The notes: generated from the sequence alone by a model not told the origin. A stretch of 64,000 nucleotides of DNA from an uncultured bacterium (GCA_947643145.1 CANRVD010000001.1:1-64000), one strand, 5' to 3'; positions 26,090 through 34,519 are shown, counted from the stretch's first letter. Numbers and translations: made by a program.

Positions 26090-27354
26090 TGCTGCACCCC
26101 CTCCCGGATGCATTCCCCTGTAAAGGCATCATATGTAAAATGCGTATATCTCCCCGCACTGTTGTCGTACACTTTAATTTCCCAAAACGGGGCAATCACC
26201 GGCTGTATTTTCCCATCCGCACCGTCTGAAAAGTACCCTGTATACAGCAGTTCAATATCCGTAACCACACACTGCTCCGTCCTAAGCTGCCTGTCATAAA
26301 ATTCTCCCACCTGCTTTAATGCCTCATTCGGGCTGGTCACCGGCATTTTTTCTTGATATACCTCTCCCGGATACCGCAGGTTAGAACAGTCCAAACCAAC
26401 AATGCCATCCCTGCTAATTACCAGTTCCTGCGCATGCTCTGATATGGCTTTCAACATTTTCCCCGGCATGGAACTCCAGTAACACAGTTCATCCACCGTT
26501 ACATCATTTTCCACCATATAATCCAGGCTTAAATTTTTAAAGGGCAGGCCATTTATATCATAGTAAAAATAAAAAACAGCATAGTTTTCCTTTGGTTCCT
26601 CTGCCTCCATCCATGGCTGTGACTTGTTCAGCAAAGCAATCGTTTCCTTGTCAACAACAACATAATCATAGCCTCCATATACAGAACGCCCTGTCATCTC
26701 CTGCAAAAACTCTTTCATCTTTTCCACGTTCTCCTCCGCCTCTTCCAAAAACTCTATTTCACCAGAACCTCTATAATTTTGAACATGTGTCCTGACATTT
26801 ACTGCCCTGTTAGATAATGCACTCACTTTTCCTTTTTCAACTGTAATGCCAGGCGAGTTAAATCCTGTTTTTTCTGCAACCCCTCTCTTATAGTCTGACC
26901 ATTCTGCATGGAATGAATAGGAACTTCCATTTTCCCCTTCGTATTCTTGCCGAATATTTGCATCAGATTTATTTAATTTGAATTGATTATCCGGAAATTT
27001 CCCCGGTACAATTTTATTTAGCATCTCCTGCCATTCCCCAAAGCTGTGAAGGGATACAGTCGGTGCTTTTAGAAACTTTTTTTCTGACGCTTTATCTGTT
27101 TCACATACAATTTTTAAATAATATGAGGAAAGCCCCTTTTCATACTTTTCCTTTGCCGTCACATCTGCATCTACTACAAGATTTTCGGCCATTTGAAATG
27201 ATGCATGGCCTCCCTTTATTTCCTCCTCAGTCAGCTCTGTCCTGTTTCCAACGCTATTCTCTGGCTTTTCCGGACCTTTTTCCGTCCCACATGCTGCCAG
27301 GATGACGGAACATGCCAAAAGAAATACTACGGGAATATACTTCATTCCTTTCAA
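26086..27354 (-). CDS. Lipoprotein of the peptide/ABC locus, function unknown
   Basis: An exported lipoprotein of about 420 residues. The signal peptide KYIPVVFLLACSVILAAC ends in the lipobox LAAC, followed by GTEKGPEKPEN. The mature part has no motif I recognise; it contains GRSVYGGYDYVVVDKET and a C-terminal strand-rich region (VVTDIELLYTGYFSDGADG ... FWEIKVYDNSAGRYTHFTYDAFTGE), resembling the regulatory/lipoprotein subunits seen beside ABC-2 permeases in Lachnospiraceae. The best start is TTG 27354 with GGGGGAG six bases upstream; ATG 27345 is the alternative. It is coupled to the first permease by ATGA overlap. Confidence 0.75.
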   Translation of the reverse strand: MKGMKYIPVVFLLACSVILAACGTEKGPEKPENSVGNRTELTEEEIKGGHASFQMAENLVVDADVTAKEKYEKGLSSYYLKIVCETDKASEKKFLKAPTVSLHSFGEWQEMLNKIVPGKFPDNQFKLNKSDANIRQEYEGENGSSYSFHAEWSDYKRGVAEKTGFNSPGITVEKGKVSALSNRAVNVRTHVQNYRGSGEIEFLEEAEENVEKMKEFLQEMTGRSVYGGYDYVVVDKETIALLNKSQPWMEAEEPKENYAVFYFYYDINGLPFKNLSLDYMVENDVTVDELCYWSSMPGKMLKAISEHAQELVISRDGIVGLDCSNLRYPGEVYQEKMPVTSPNEALKQVGEFYDRQLRTEQCVVTDIELLYTGYFSDGADGKIQPVIAPFWEIKVYDNSAGRYTHFTYDAFTGECIREGVQQ

Positions 27355-27450
27355 AATTATCTCCCCCTTCATATCAAGATACAACAGGAAGCAGCAAAAT
27401 CAAATAACGCCCTGCTACTTCCCACTTTATACAGATTTGTTATTCCGCCA

Positions 27451-27843
27451 TCAAGGCTCGAAGGTATATGATACTGATAATGATGATGACTGTGAACCCT
27501 TCGCTAAGGAGAAAGACGGACAAAACTTATTGCCTTTCATACCTTTTCCTGATAAATACTCCAATGTCTTCATTGTCCCTGCTGAAACACCACTAAAACG
27601 CCCCTTGTCTGTGCTCACTATATTATCCTTCGTATTTTTAATGTATACAATAACTGTGTCAGTTGCCGGGATTCTGCTTTTAAACGTAATATACCCATTA
27701 CTTCCGGTCGCACTAGTTTTTTCTGTTTTAGTTTCTGAATCTACTGTAAAACCCTGTTGTAATGTTACACTTCCTGAACTCGTATCATATACTGCTGCAT
27801 TTGCAGTTGTGATGATGCCTGATGCCATTAATGTTGCCGTCAA
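27451..27843 (-). CDS. Small secreted beta-rich protein with a stop at codon 4 of its natural frame
   Basis: A 130-residue exported protein that I do not recognise. The processed part after TTANA is polar and rich in Thr, Ser, Gly and beta-strand patterns (GSVTLQQGFTVDSETKTE, NGYITFKSRIPATDTVIVYI), ending LSVSYTFEP. The best ribosome site (GGGAGGAAAAGG) precedes an ATG at 27879, in the same frame, that would give a normal signal peptide (MTL-stop-RKNIAITILTATLMASG). Codon 4 there is TAA (27868-27870), so only a TTG at 27843 inside the signal sequence can start a full product. The gene is probably damaged by a nonsense mutation, or uses an unusual start. Confidence 0.55.
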   Translation of the reverse strand: MTATLMASGIITTANAAVYDTSSGSVTLQQGFTVDSETKTEKTSATGSNGYITFKSRIPATDTVIVYIKNTKDNIVSTDKGRFSGVSAGTMKTLEYLSGKGMKGNKFCPSFSLAKGSQSSSLSVSYTFEP

Positions 27844-28030
27844 TATTGTAATTGCAATATTTTTTCTTTATAAGGTCATAACCTTTTCCTCCCTTTCAAT
27901 GTGGAAATCAGAAAAAACTGATTTTCTATGTTACTCCTGATATCCTTCTGTTGCTGGTGTCTTGTCTGCAAAACACTTGTTTACTGTTTTTTAGATTTTT
28001 GCTCTTATGTTTGATTCCTTCTCCTCCTTC

Positions 28031-28090
28031 CTATCCGCCAAAAAAACGTTTTAAAACTTCCCAAATTGAGCCAATATCATATGGCATCAT
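28031..28090 (-). CDS. 19-residue amphipathic peptide, modulin-like
   Basis: The peptide reads MMPYDIGSIWEVLKRFFGG. It follows a perfect ribosome site (AAGGAGGTGATG, ten bases before the ATG) and ends in TAG. Residues 5-17 form a clean amphipathic helix: I6, I9, W10, L13, F16 and F17 line one face; D5, S8, E11, K14 and R15 the other. It has no signal peptide and zero net side-chain charge. Size, amphipathicity and a LytTR-type operator upstream recall staphylococcal phenol-soluble modulins, which are leaderless, AgrA-activated and exported by an ABC transporter. It could equally be a double-glycine leader remnant or a signalling peptide. Downstream, in order, lie the secreted protein, a lipoprotein and the ABC genes. 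Confidence 0.6.
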   Translation of the reverse strand: MMPYDIGSIWEVLKRFFGG

Positions 28091-28150
28091 GCCTGCATCA
28101 CCTCCTTATATTTCCAGTGTAGCAGGTATAAACACATATTTCTATAGCAA

Positions 28151-28190
28151 TGTTCTGAACGACATGTTTTTGTTCTGAACGACACGTTTT
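28151..28190 (-). promoter_or_regulatory. Tandem 20-bp operator, candidate LytTR binding site
   Basis: Two adjacent 20-base units, TGTTCTGAACGACATGTTTT and TGTTCTGAACGACACGTTTT, differ at one base. Read on the minus strand each contains GTCGTTCAGA, close to the half-site of LytTR regulators such as AgrA and ComE, which bind two direct repeats about 21 bases apart. They lie about 60 bases upstream of the short peptide gene; a poor -10 candidate (TATACC) lies between. A LytTR regulator is encoded 1 kb upstream. Confidence 0.6.
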
Positions 28191-28209
28191 CTCCAAAAAC
28201 TTATTACTT

Positions 28210-28378
28210 ACTAGTACAACGAAAATTAAGTTTTGGATAGTTTGACGCAGAATATTTTTCTGAGAGTGCTGCTTCACAAACGCAGGCGTAGCGGTGGCTA
28301 CGTCGAGGCTTGGGGAGTAGTGCTATCAGGAAAATAAGCAAGTCAAACTGCCAATTGCTTAATATTCGTTGTACTAGT
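28210..28378. mobile_element. MITE-like 169-bp inverted-repeat element
   Basis: The ends are ACTAGTACAACGAA and TTCGTTGTACTAGT, perfect 14-bp inverted repeats. Inward pairing continues almost to the centre (ATTAAG/CTTAAT, AGTTTGAC/GTCAAACT, GCGTAGC/GGCTACG). No transposase frame is present. It sits between the decayed kinase and the tandem operator, so it separates regulator genes from the peptide promoter. CTAG at both ends may be the duplicated target. Confidence 0.75.
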
Positions 28379-28381
28379 CAT

Positions 28382-28838
28382 TAATTCCATCTTCATATGC
28401 ATGGTATGCCTTCCAAATCCCACGTTATCATTCCATGATATCTGTCCACTATCGCTTTAATATTCTGAATGCCTATCCCCTTCTCTTCCATCTGCATCCT
28501 AAAATAACTGACAACTGCATCCACAACAGAATTTCCCGTGAAAACCATGCTGACCCGGCGTTGCATTTTTCCAAGGCTTTGTACATATTCCTGTAATGAT
28601 TCCCAGTCACCCGTTGCACAGATCTGGTTCATATAATTTACATGGTGTCTGTAATCATGCCGGAATCCCCTTAATTCCTTTGTTTTATAATATAATTCCT
28701 GATAGCGGTTTTCCTGCTGTTCCCGATATTGCTCATTTACCCTGCTCTTCACCAGAAAACGCATAATTCCAAATAGAAATATGTTATTCTTAATTACTTC
28801 CGCCGCTTCCGATAAAAAACAAATACTAACTCGTTCAT
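28382..28838 (-). pseudogene. Decayed GHKL-type sensor histidine kinase
   Basis: Remnant of the quorum-sensing type kinase that normally partners a LytTR regulator. A good ribosome site (GGAGAG) precedes ATG 28838 (MNELVFVFYRKRRK), but that frame stops at once. Another frame then reads IFLFGIMRFLVKSRVNEQY and the phospho-acceptor region ELRGFRHDYRHHVNYMNQI (first HD-Y-RHH = conserved histidine), then FTGNSVVDAVVSYFRMQMEEKG. There it jumps straight to the ATP-binding G-box end (GIGIQNIKAIVDRYHG), missing the roughly 60-70 residues of the N-box region. It ends with a frameshift near 28405. The multi-helix sensor domain and catalytic ATP site are gone, so it cannot be an active kinase. Confidence 0.8.
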
Positions 28839-28989
28839 ATGTATCTCTCCTCTCTTTTGCCAGTGTAAATTATAAACTTCTTCTTAAAGCCTTCTTCCTT
28901 GGAGTATAACACAAAAAAATGCAAAATTTACAACTATTATTGTGCATATAAATAAGCGCACCACCACATACTGAAAACTTTCCTGTCAT

Positions 28990-29024
28990 GTAAAAAGACG
29001 TATGTTTTCCATACGCCTTTTTAC
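28990..29024 (-). terminator. Terminator after the LytTR regulator
   Basis: GTAAAAAGACGTATG / CATACGCCTTTTTAC, 15-bp near-perfect stem with a five-base loop. On the minus strand the stem itself ends in TTTTT. It lies about 20 bases past the regulator stop and shows that the regulator and the kinase remnant are separate transcripts. The 281-bp gap up to the kinase remnant holds nothing else. Confidence 0.75.
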
Positions 29025-29045
29025 CGTTACTTTTACAGTAAATTT

Positions 29046-29759
29046 TTATACATAGGATGCCATATCTTCCCTATATCTATGGTACTTTTCCAAAAAATCA
29101 GTCTCAAACTTCCTTCCGACAGCCAGTCTTGTCCCATCCTGCATGACTACATTACGTCTTACTACTTCGCTGATTCCTCCCAGATTTATCAGATAGGATT
29201 TATGTATCCGGCAAAATCCGTAGGAGCCAAGCCTTTCTTCCCATATATGCAAAGTATCCCTCGTAATGTACTTTCTCCCATTCCCAAGATGTATATTTAC
29301 ATAGACATGTTCTGCACTGATATAAAGGATTTCCCAAATTTCTACTTCTCTCTCTTTCCCCTCCGATTTTACCGTCATCTTTTGGCAGACACGATAACGT
29401 CTTATCATTTTCTCCAGTAATTTTTCCAGAACCTGCCGCCTGACCGGTTTTTTCAGAAATCCCAATACATTTTCCCCAAAAGCCTCCTGCATCCATTCTT
29501 CATGATTTGTCACGAAGACAATAAAAGTATTGCTTCCTTTCTCTTCCAGCGCTTCCTTGACATCCAGTCCACTTACTCCATCCATTTCAATGTCAAGAAA
29601 AATGCCATGAAAATGAGTCTCCACCCCTAAAAGTGCTTCTCCCTTTCCAAATTCATAAATCCGGTAAGAATATCTGTTGTTCTCTAAGCACTCTTCAACA
29701 AGCGTCCGCAGCTCTGTCCGTGCGTTCATTTCATCTTCACAAATTGCAATCTGTATCAT
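29046..29759 (-). CDS. LytTR-family response regulator (AgrA/ComE type)
   Basis: A 237-residue two-component regulator. The receiver domain (about residues 1-120) keeps the acidic pair CEDE, the phospho-acceptor FLDIEMDGVSGLDV, the conserved threonine FVTNHEEW and the lysine in FLKKPV. The LytTR DNA-binding domain follows (EILYISAEHVYVNI, YITRDTLHIWEERL, FCRIHKSYLINL and the C-terminal GRKFETDFLEKYHRY). The start has AAGGAGG. It follows aroK by 40 bases and may be co-transcribed with aroD-aroK. The natural target is the tandem operator at 28151. Its cognate kinase is broken, so it may use another kinase or act unphosphorylated. Confidence 0.94.
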   Translation of the reverse strand: MIQIAICEDEMNARTELRTLVEECLENNRYSYRIYEFGKGEALLGVETHFHGIFLDIEMDGVSGLDVKEALEEKGSNTFIVFVTNHEEWMQEAFGENVLGFLKKPVRRQVLEKLLEKMIRRYRVCQKMTVKSEGKEREVEIWEILYISAEHVYVNIHLGNGRKYITRDTLHIWEERLGSYGFCRIHKSYLINLGGISEVVRRNVVMQDGTRLAVGRKFETDFLEKYHRYREDMASYV

Positions 29760-29799
29760 CCTAACCTCCTTATACTTCCAAAGGACATCTTCTCAAACT

Positions 29800-30309
29800 T
29801 CAAACTGCCTGAATAATCTTATCCGCCACCTCTGCCGGTGTACACCCGTCTGTCGTAATCTCCACATCAGCCGCCGCTTTATATTTTGGATGCCTCTCCT
29901 CCATCAGTTTCCTGATATAAGGTATATTCATATTTCCATTAAGCAGCGGACGGTTTGTACTGTCCTTTACATGTTCATAAATTGTTTCCGGCGTTGCCGT
30001 CAGAAATACCACCGTACCAATCTGCTTCATCTTTTCCACATTTTCCTCACGCATTGCCATTCCTCCGCCACACGCCACAATGCATGGCTTCATTCCGGCA
30101 AGTTTGTCAAGCGTCCCTGTCTCCATCTGACGAAAATATGCCTCGCCCGACTGTTCAAAAATCTCCGGGATGCTTCTTTGCTCCTGCTCCACAATCATGG
30201 CATCCGTATCAACTTCTTCTGCATCCAGCTTTCTGCCAAGCTCCCTTGATGTGCTTGTCTTGCCTACTCCCATAAATCCAATTAAAAATAAATGCTTCTG
30301 CAAATCCAT
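29800..30309 (-). CDS. aroK: Shikimate kinase
   Basis: AroK phosphorylates shikimate at O3. Walker A GFMGVGKTSTSREL, the shikimate-binding DTDAMIVEQEQRSIPEIFEQSGE split across conserved Asp/Arg, the glycine motif CGGGMAMREEN and the lid NRPLLNG are visible. 169 residues. GGAGGATAG precedes the ATG. It follows aroD by 20 bases, so steps 3 and 5 of the shikimate pathway are co-transcribed. Confidence 0.95.
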   Translation of the reverse strand: MDLQKHLFLIGFMGVGKTSTSRELGRKLDAEEVDTDAMIVEQEQRSIPEIFEQSGEAYFRQMETGTLDKLAGMKPCIVACGGGMAMREENVEKMKQIGTVVFLTATPETIYEHVKDSTNRPLLNGNMNIPYIRKLMEERHPKYKAAADVEITTDGCTPAEVADKIIQAV

Positions 30310-30329
30310 AACAATCTATCCTCCAAAAT

Positions 30330-31130
30330 CTAATCTAAATGCAGTATTTCCATTCCCTGACGAAGCCTGCTTACTTCAATCTGTCCCGGCGCACTTTCCT
30401 TTCCGGTACAGCCAAATGTCACAGCAGATCCAAAAGCCTCTCCAGCCACTCTCGTTACTGTTCCAAGTGCTCCCATTGACATCGTAATAATCGGTTTATC
30501 CATGATCAGCCGATTGGCTAAAAGTGTTGTTTCCATTAAACAAATCACATCTTCTTTCTCCTGCGGCATGACGGCAAGTTTTAAAATCCCTGCCCCCATC
30601 TTATCCATAAAAAATAATCTGCGTAAAATTTCTTCTCTGGATGGTGTCTTTTCAAAATCATGGTAGGAGCCAATAACTGCCACTTCCTTTGATAACTCTC
30701 TGATTAAATTTTTTACTGGCTGGTTACAGCTATCGGGAGATTTCCACTCTTTCCGTTTTCTCTGCATTTTATCATAACCACGGAAAACCTCTACATCAAT
30801 TAAATCCACACAGCCGCTCTTTGCCATATGAAGCAGCAGACCTTCATAATTTTCAAAAGAGATTTCCTGCTCCCCGCCTTCCCTTGCTGTCCGGAATGTA
30901 AACAAAAGCGGGATTTTCCCAAGAATACTTTGCAATAAGCTTGCCGTCTGTGCAACTTTGCCAAAATCCCAGACATCTTTATAAAAGTCAACACGCCATT
31001 CTACCATGTCTACTACATCCCCGCCCATTTCCTGCGCTTTATTTAAAATCTGCTCCTGTGCCTGCTCTACAATAGGAACACATACTTTTGGAATGCCACT
31101 TCCAATCTCCAAATCTTTTACCTGAACCAT
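30330..31130 (-). CDS. aroD: 3-dehydroquinate dehydratase, type I
   Basis: Type I dehydroquinase uses a Schiff-base lysine to dehydrate 3-dehydroquinate. Visible motifs: KVCVPIVEQ, DMVEWRVDFYKD, LFTFRTAREGG, the catalytic histidine in IGSYHDFEKTPS, the Schiff-base lysine in GAGILKLAVMP and the closing TMSMGALGTVTRVAGEAFGSAVTFG. The ATG at 31130 (MVQVKDLEIGSGIPKV) has GAGGG five bases upstream; the longer frame enters the hairpin array. 266 residues. It leads an operon with aroK and possibly the LytTR regulator. Confidence 0.95.
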   Translation of the reverse strand: MVQVKDLEIGSGIPKVCVPIVEQAQEQILNKAQEMGGDVVDMVEWRVDFYKDVWDFGKVAQTASLLQSILGKIPLLFTFRTAREGGEQEISFENYEGLLLHMAKSGCVDLIDVEVFRGYDKMQRKRKEWKSPDSCNQPVKNLIRELSKEVAVIGSYHDFEKTPSREEILRRLFFMDKMGAGILKLAVMPQEKEDVICLMETTLLANRLIMDKPIITMSMGALGTVTRVAGEAFGSAVTFGCTGKESAPGQIEVSRLRQGMEILHLD

Positions 31131-31145
31131 GTTTTCCCTCATTTC

Positions 31146-31374
31146 TGCGCTATCTTTTGCGCATAATGTAATGTTTGTGTCGCAACGCAGACACAAACCT
31201 GTCGATTGAAAAATTTCTTTTTCACTCTTTCAATCATGCCAGCTTTGCAAAGCCAAACTTTGTTTGGCTTACACAAAACAATCAACGAAGAACTCTGGTT
31301 TTGCGTTCTTCCTGTGTGGAGCTTTCGTATTTCTTTGTCTGCGTTTTTTCCAGACTTAGAAATTCTCTTCACAC
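31146..31374. repeat. Array of six hairpins upstream of aroD
   Basis: In order: TGCGC/GCGCA (31146-31162); GTTTGTGTC/GACACAAAC (31173-31198); GATTGAAA/TTTCAATC (31204-31235); AAGCCAAAC/GTTTGGCTT (31250-31270); GAAGAAC/GTTCTTC (31287-31311); and a long interrupted stem beginning TGTGTG and ending CACAC (31313-31374). The last two have the same short-plus-long layout as 41808-41894, 58186-58277 and 60401-60482. No gene is visible in 31131-31463 apart from this array and the terminator at 31399. Confidence 0.65.
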
Positions 31375-31398
31375 TTTCCTTACTTTTCTCTATATATT

Positions 31399-31443
31399 AA
31401 AAATGCCGCCTTCCTCGATATCCCACGAAAAAGGCAGCACTTT
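31399..31443 (-). terminator. Terminator of the 36-residue membrane peptide gene
   Basis: Minus strand TGCTGCCTT / AAGGCGGCA, a 9-bp stem with one G-U pair, followed by TTTTT. It starts about 20 bases past the small gene's stop. Confidence 0.75.
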
Positions 31444-31463
31444 TACTTAGAACGATTCGTTCC

Positions 31464-31574
31464 TTATTCATCTTTTAATGAATCTTTCACGCCCGCTACA
31501 ACCGCAGATACTGCCGCCACAACGACAACAACTGCTACTATCACGACCGCTACAACTCCTGCTATGAATGTCAT
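31464..31574 (-). CDS. 36-residue single-helix membrane peptide
   Basis: A short frame from ATG 31574 to TAA 31464. It begins MTFIAGVV, continues with a long run of Val, Ala and Ile (about residues 3-27) and ends with a charged tail, VKDSLKDE. It is too short for normal gene calling, but it has a purine-rich site (AAAGGCGGTGGCGA), its own strong terminator and a clear transmembrane pattern. It lies between ilvC and the aroD hairpin array. It could be a small stress or regulatory membrane peptide or a type I toxin-like peptide; I see no antisense partner. Function unknown. Confidence 0.55.
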   Translation of the reverse strand: MTFIAGVVAVVIVAVVVVVAAVSAVVAGVKDSLKDE

Positions 31575-31700
31575 ATTCGCCACCGCCTTTCTTATAAGTC
31601 TGTGTAGCGCACCATTCAGTCAACTTCTATCTAATCGGATATCTGCACAAGCAGACATACCAGTATCTTGTCCCGTTGAAAACCAGACAAGCACATCAGA

Positions 31701-33343
<1,643 letters not shown>

Positions 33344-33399
33344 ACGCCACCTCATTTTCGTCTTGCGACGTTTTTATATAGAAAACTGCATCACATCTG

Positions 33400-33428
33400 A
33401 TTGTATCAATATGCGCTTATCTTGTCAA
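33400..33428 (-). promoter_or_regulatory. Promoter of ilvN-ilvC
   Basis: Minus strand consensus TTGACA (33423-33428), a 17-base spacer, then TACAAT (33400-33405), about 55 bases upstream of ilvN. It is close to the sigma-A consensus. I see no T-box or attenuator in the short leader. Confidence 0.8.
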
Positions 33429-33441
33429 GAAATAAAGAACA

Positions 33442-33470
33442 TTGACACTAACTGTTTTCAGTGTTATTAT
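33442..33470 (+). promoter_or_regulatory. Promoter of degV
   Basis: TTGACA (33442-33447), a 17-base spacer, TATTAT (33465-33470). It is divergent from the ilvN promoter; the two -35 boxes are 13 bases apart. A small hairpin (ATGTAGT/ACTACAT) begins just downstream in the leader. Confidence 0.75.
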
Positions 33471-33590
33471 ATGTAGTATCGAAAACTACATTATTTTGGT
33501 TTTTAATCTACTTCACATTGTTGTTTCATATTTTAGATGTATTTTGCACATTCTATTGATATACTTACATTAATTTCAAGGAGGCTGCCT

Positions 33591-34427
33591 ATGTCATATT
33601 TGATTCTTTGCGACAGTTGCACAGACTTTACCAGAAAAATGATGGAAGATTCCCATTTTATCCGAATTCCACTTACTCTTCATATCGGCGAAGAGGATAT
33701 TATTGATGACGAGACTTTTGACCAGAAGTCTTTTCTGCAAAAGGTGGCCGCATATCCTGATTGCCCGAAATCTTCCTGTCCGGGTCCAGAAAATTACATG
33801 GAATATTTTGAGCAGGCTGACGATATTTATATCATCACTCTGTCCTCTCATCTGAGCGGCTCCTATAACAGTGCAGAGCTTGCCAGAAAAATGTATCTGG
33901 ATGAACATCCTGACAAAAAGGTTCATGTATTTGATTCCAAATCTGCTTCAGCCGGTCAAAGCCTAATTGCACTGGAAGTCAGGAAACGGGCCAAAGCCGG
34001 AATATCATTTGAACAAATCGTAGATGAAGTTTCTGGTTTTATTGACAGCATGGGAACCAAGTTTGTGTTAGAAACTTTAGAAGTCCTGCGCAAAAACGGA
34101 CGTCTTTCCAACATAACTGCATTACTTGTAAATGCACTGAATATCAAACTTGTTATGACCTCTGACGGAAATGGCCAAATTGATAAATGTTCTCAGGCAC
34201 GCGGCATGAAAAAAGCAATCGAAAAACTTGCTGATGCAATTTGTGAGGATGCAGTAGATTCCAAAAACCGTACCCTGTTCATCTCCCACTGCAACAATGC
34301 AGAGCGGGCGGAATTTGTAAAGGAAACGATTCTTGGAAAAATAGAATTTAAAGATGTAATGATTGCCGAAACCGGAGGAATCAGTTCCCTCTACGCAGCG
34401 GACGGCGGTATCGTAGTTTGTTACTAG
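33591..34427 (+). CDS. DegV-family fatty-acid-binding protein
   Basis: DegV proteins bind fatty acids and act with fatty acid kinase (FakA) as FakB-type carriers. 278 residues. The first part DSCTDFTRKMM and PLTLHIGEEDIIDDETFDQKSFL, the serine motif KSSCPGPENYMEYF (second serine of the TSQPS/SSQP-like site), LSSHLSGSYNSAELA and the segment VFDSKSASAGQSLIALEV are family hallmarks. The ATG at 33591 follows AAGGAGGCTGCCT. The TAG stop is supplied by the end of the CTAG-bounded MITE at 34424. No fakA is in the window. Confidence 0.93.
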   Translation: MSYLILCDSCTDFTRKMMEDSHFIRIPLTLHIGEEDIIDDETFDQKSFLQKVAAYPDCPKSSCPGPENYMEYFEQADDIYIITLSSHLSGSYNSAELARKMYLDEHPDKKVHVFDSKSASAGQSLIALEVRKRAKAGISFEQIVDEVSGFIDSMGTKFVLETLEVLRKNGRLSNITALLVNALNIKLVMTSDGNGQIDKCSQARGMKKAIEKLADAICEDAVDSKNRTLFISHCNNAERAEFVKETILGKIEFKDVMIAETGGISSLYAADGGIVVCY

Positions 34428-34519
34428 TGTCTTGTCTCGTTGATATTTGGTAAAACAACGTAGCAGATGTGCAAATAGACAAGTTGGTTTGCCTAATTAT
34501 CAATGAGACAAGACACTAG
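34424..34519. mobile_element. MITE-like 96-bp element bounded by CTAG
   Basis: The ends are CTAGTGTCTTGTCTC and GAGACAAGACACTAG; with TTGATA/TATCAA inside, the inverted repeats reach about 21 bp with one mismatch. No coding frame. It lies between convergent degV and the transglutaminase-like gene and contains the TAG stops of both (34425-34427 and 34516-34518). It differs in sequence from the element at 28210 but shares the CTAG ends. Confidence 0.75.

Noticed and set aside
27302-27940. A 212-codon plus-strand frame across the secreted-protein gene
   Set aside because: It runs opposite two minus-strand genes with signal peptides; no start signal or family match.
27955-27975. Shared string TGTCTTGTCT between 27957 and the MITE end at 34427
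   Set aside because: Only about 10 bases match and the inverted partner is missing, so chance is likely.
23704-29759. An agrBD-type cyclic-lactone quorum system
   Set aside because: There is no AgrB-like peptidase and the 19-residue peptide lacks the cysteine and C-terminal tail of AgrD.
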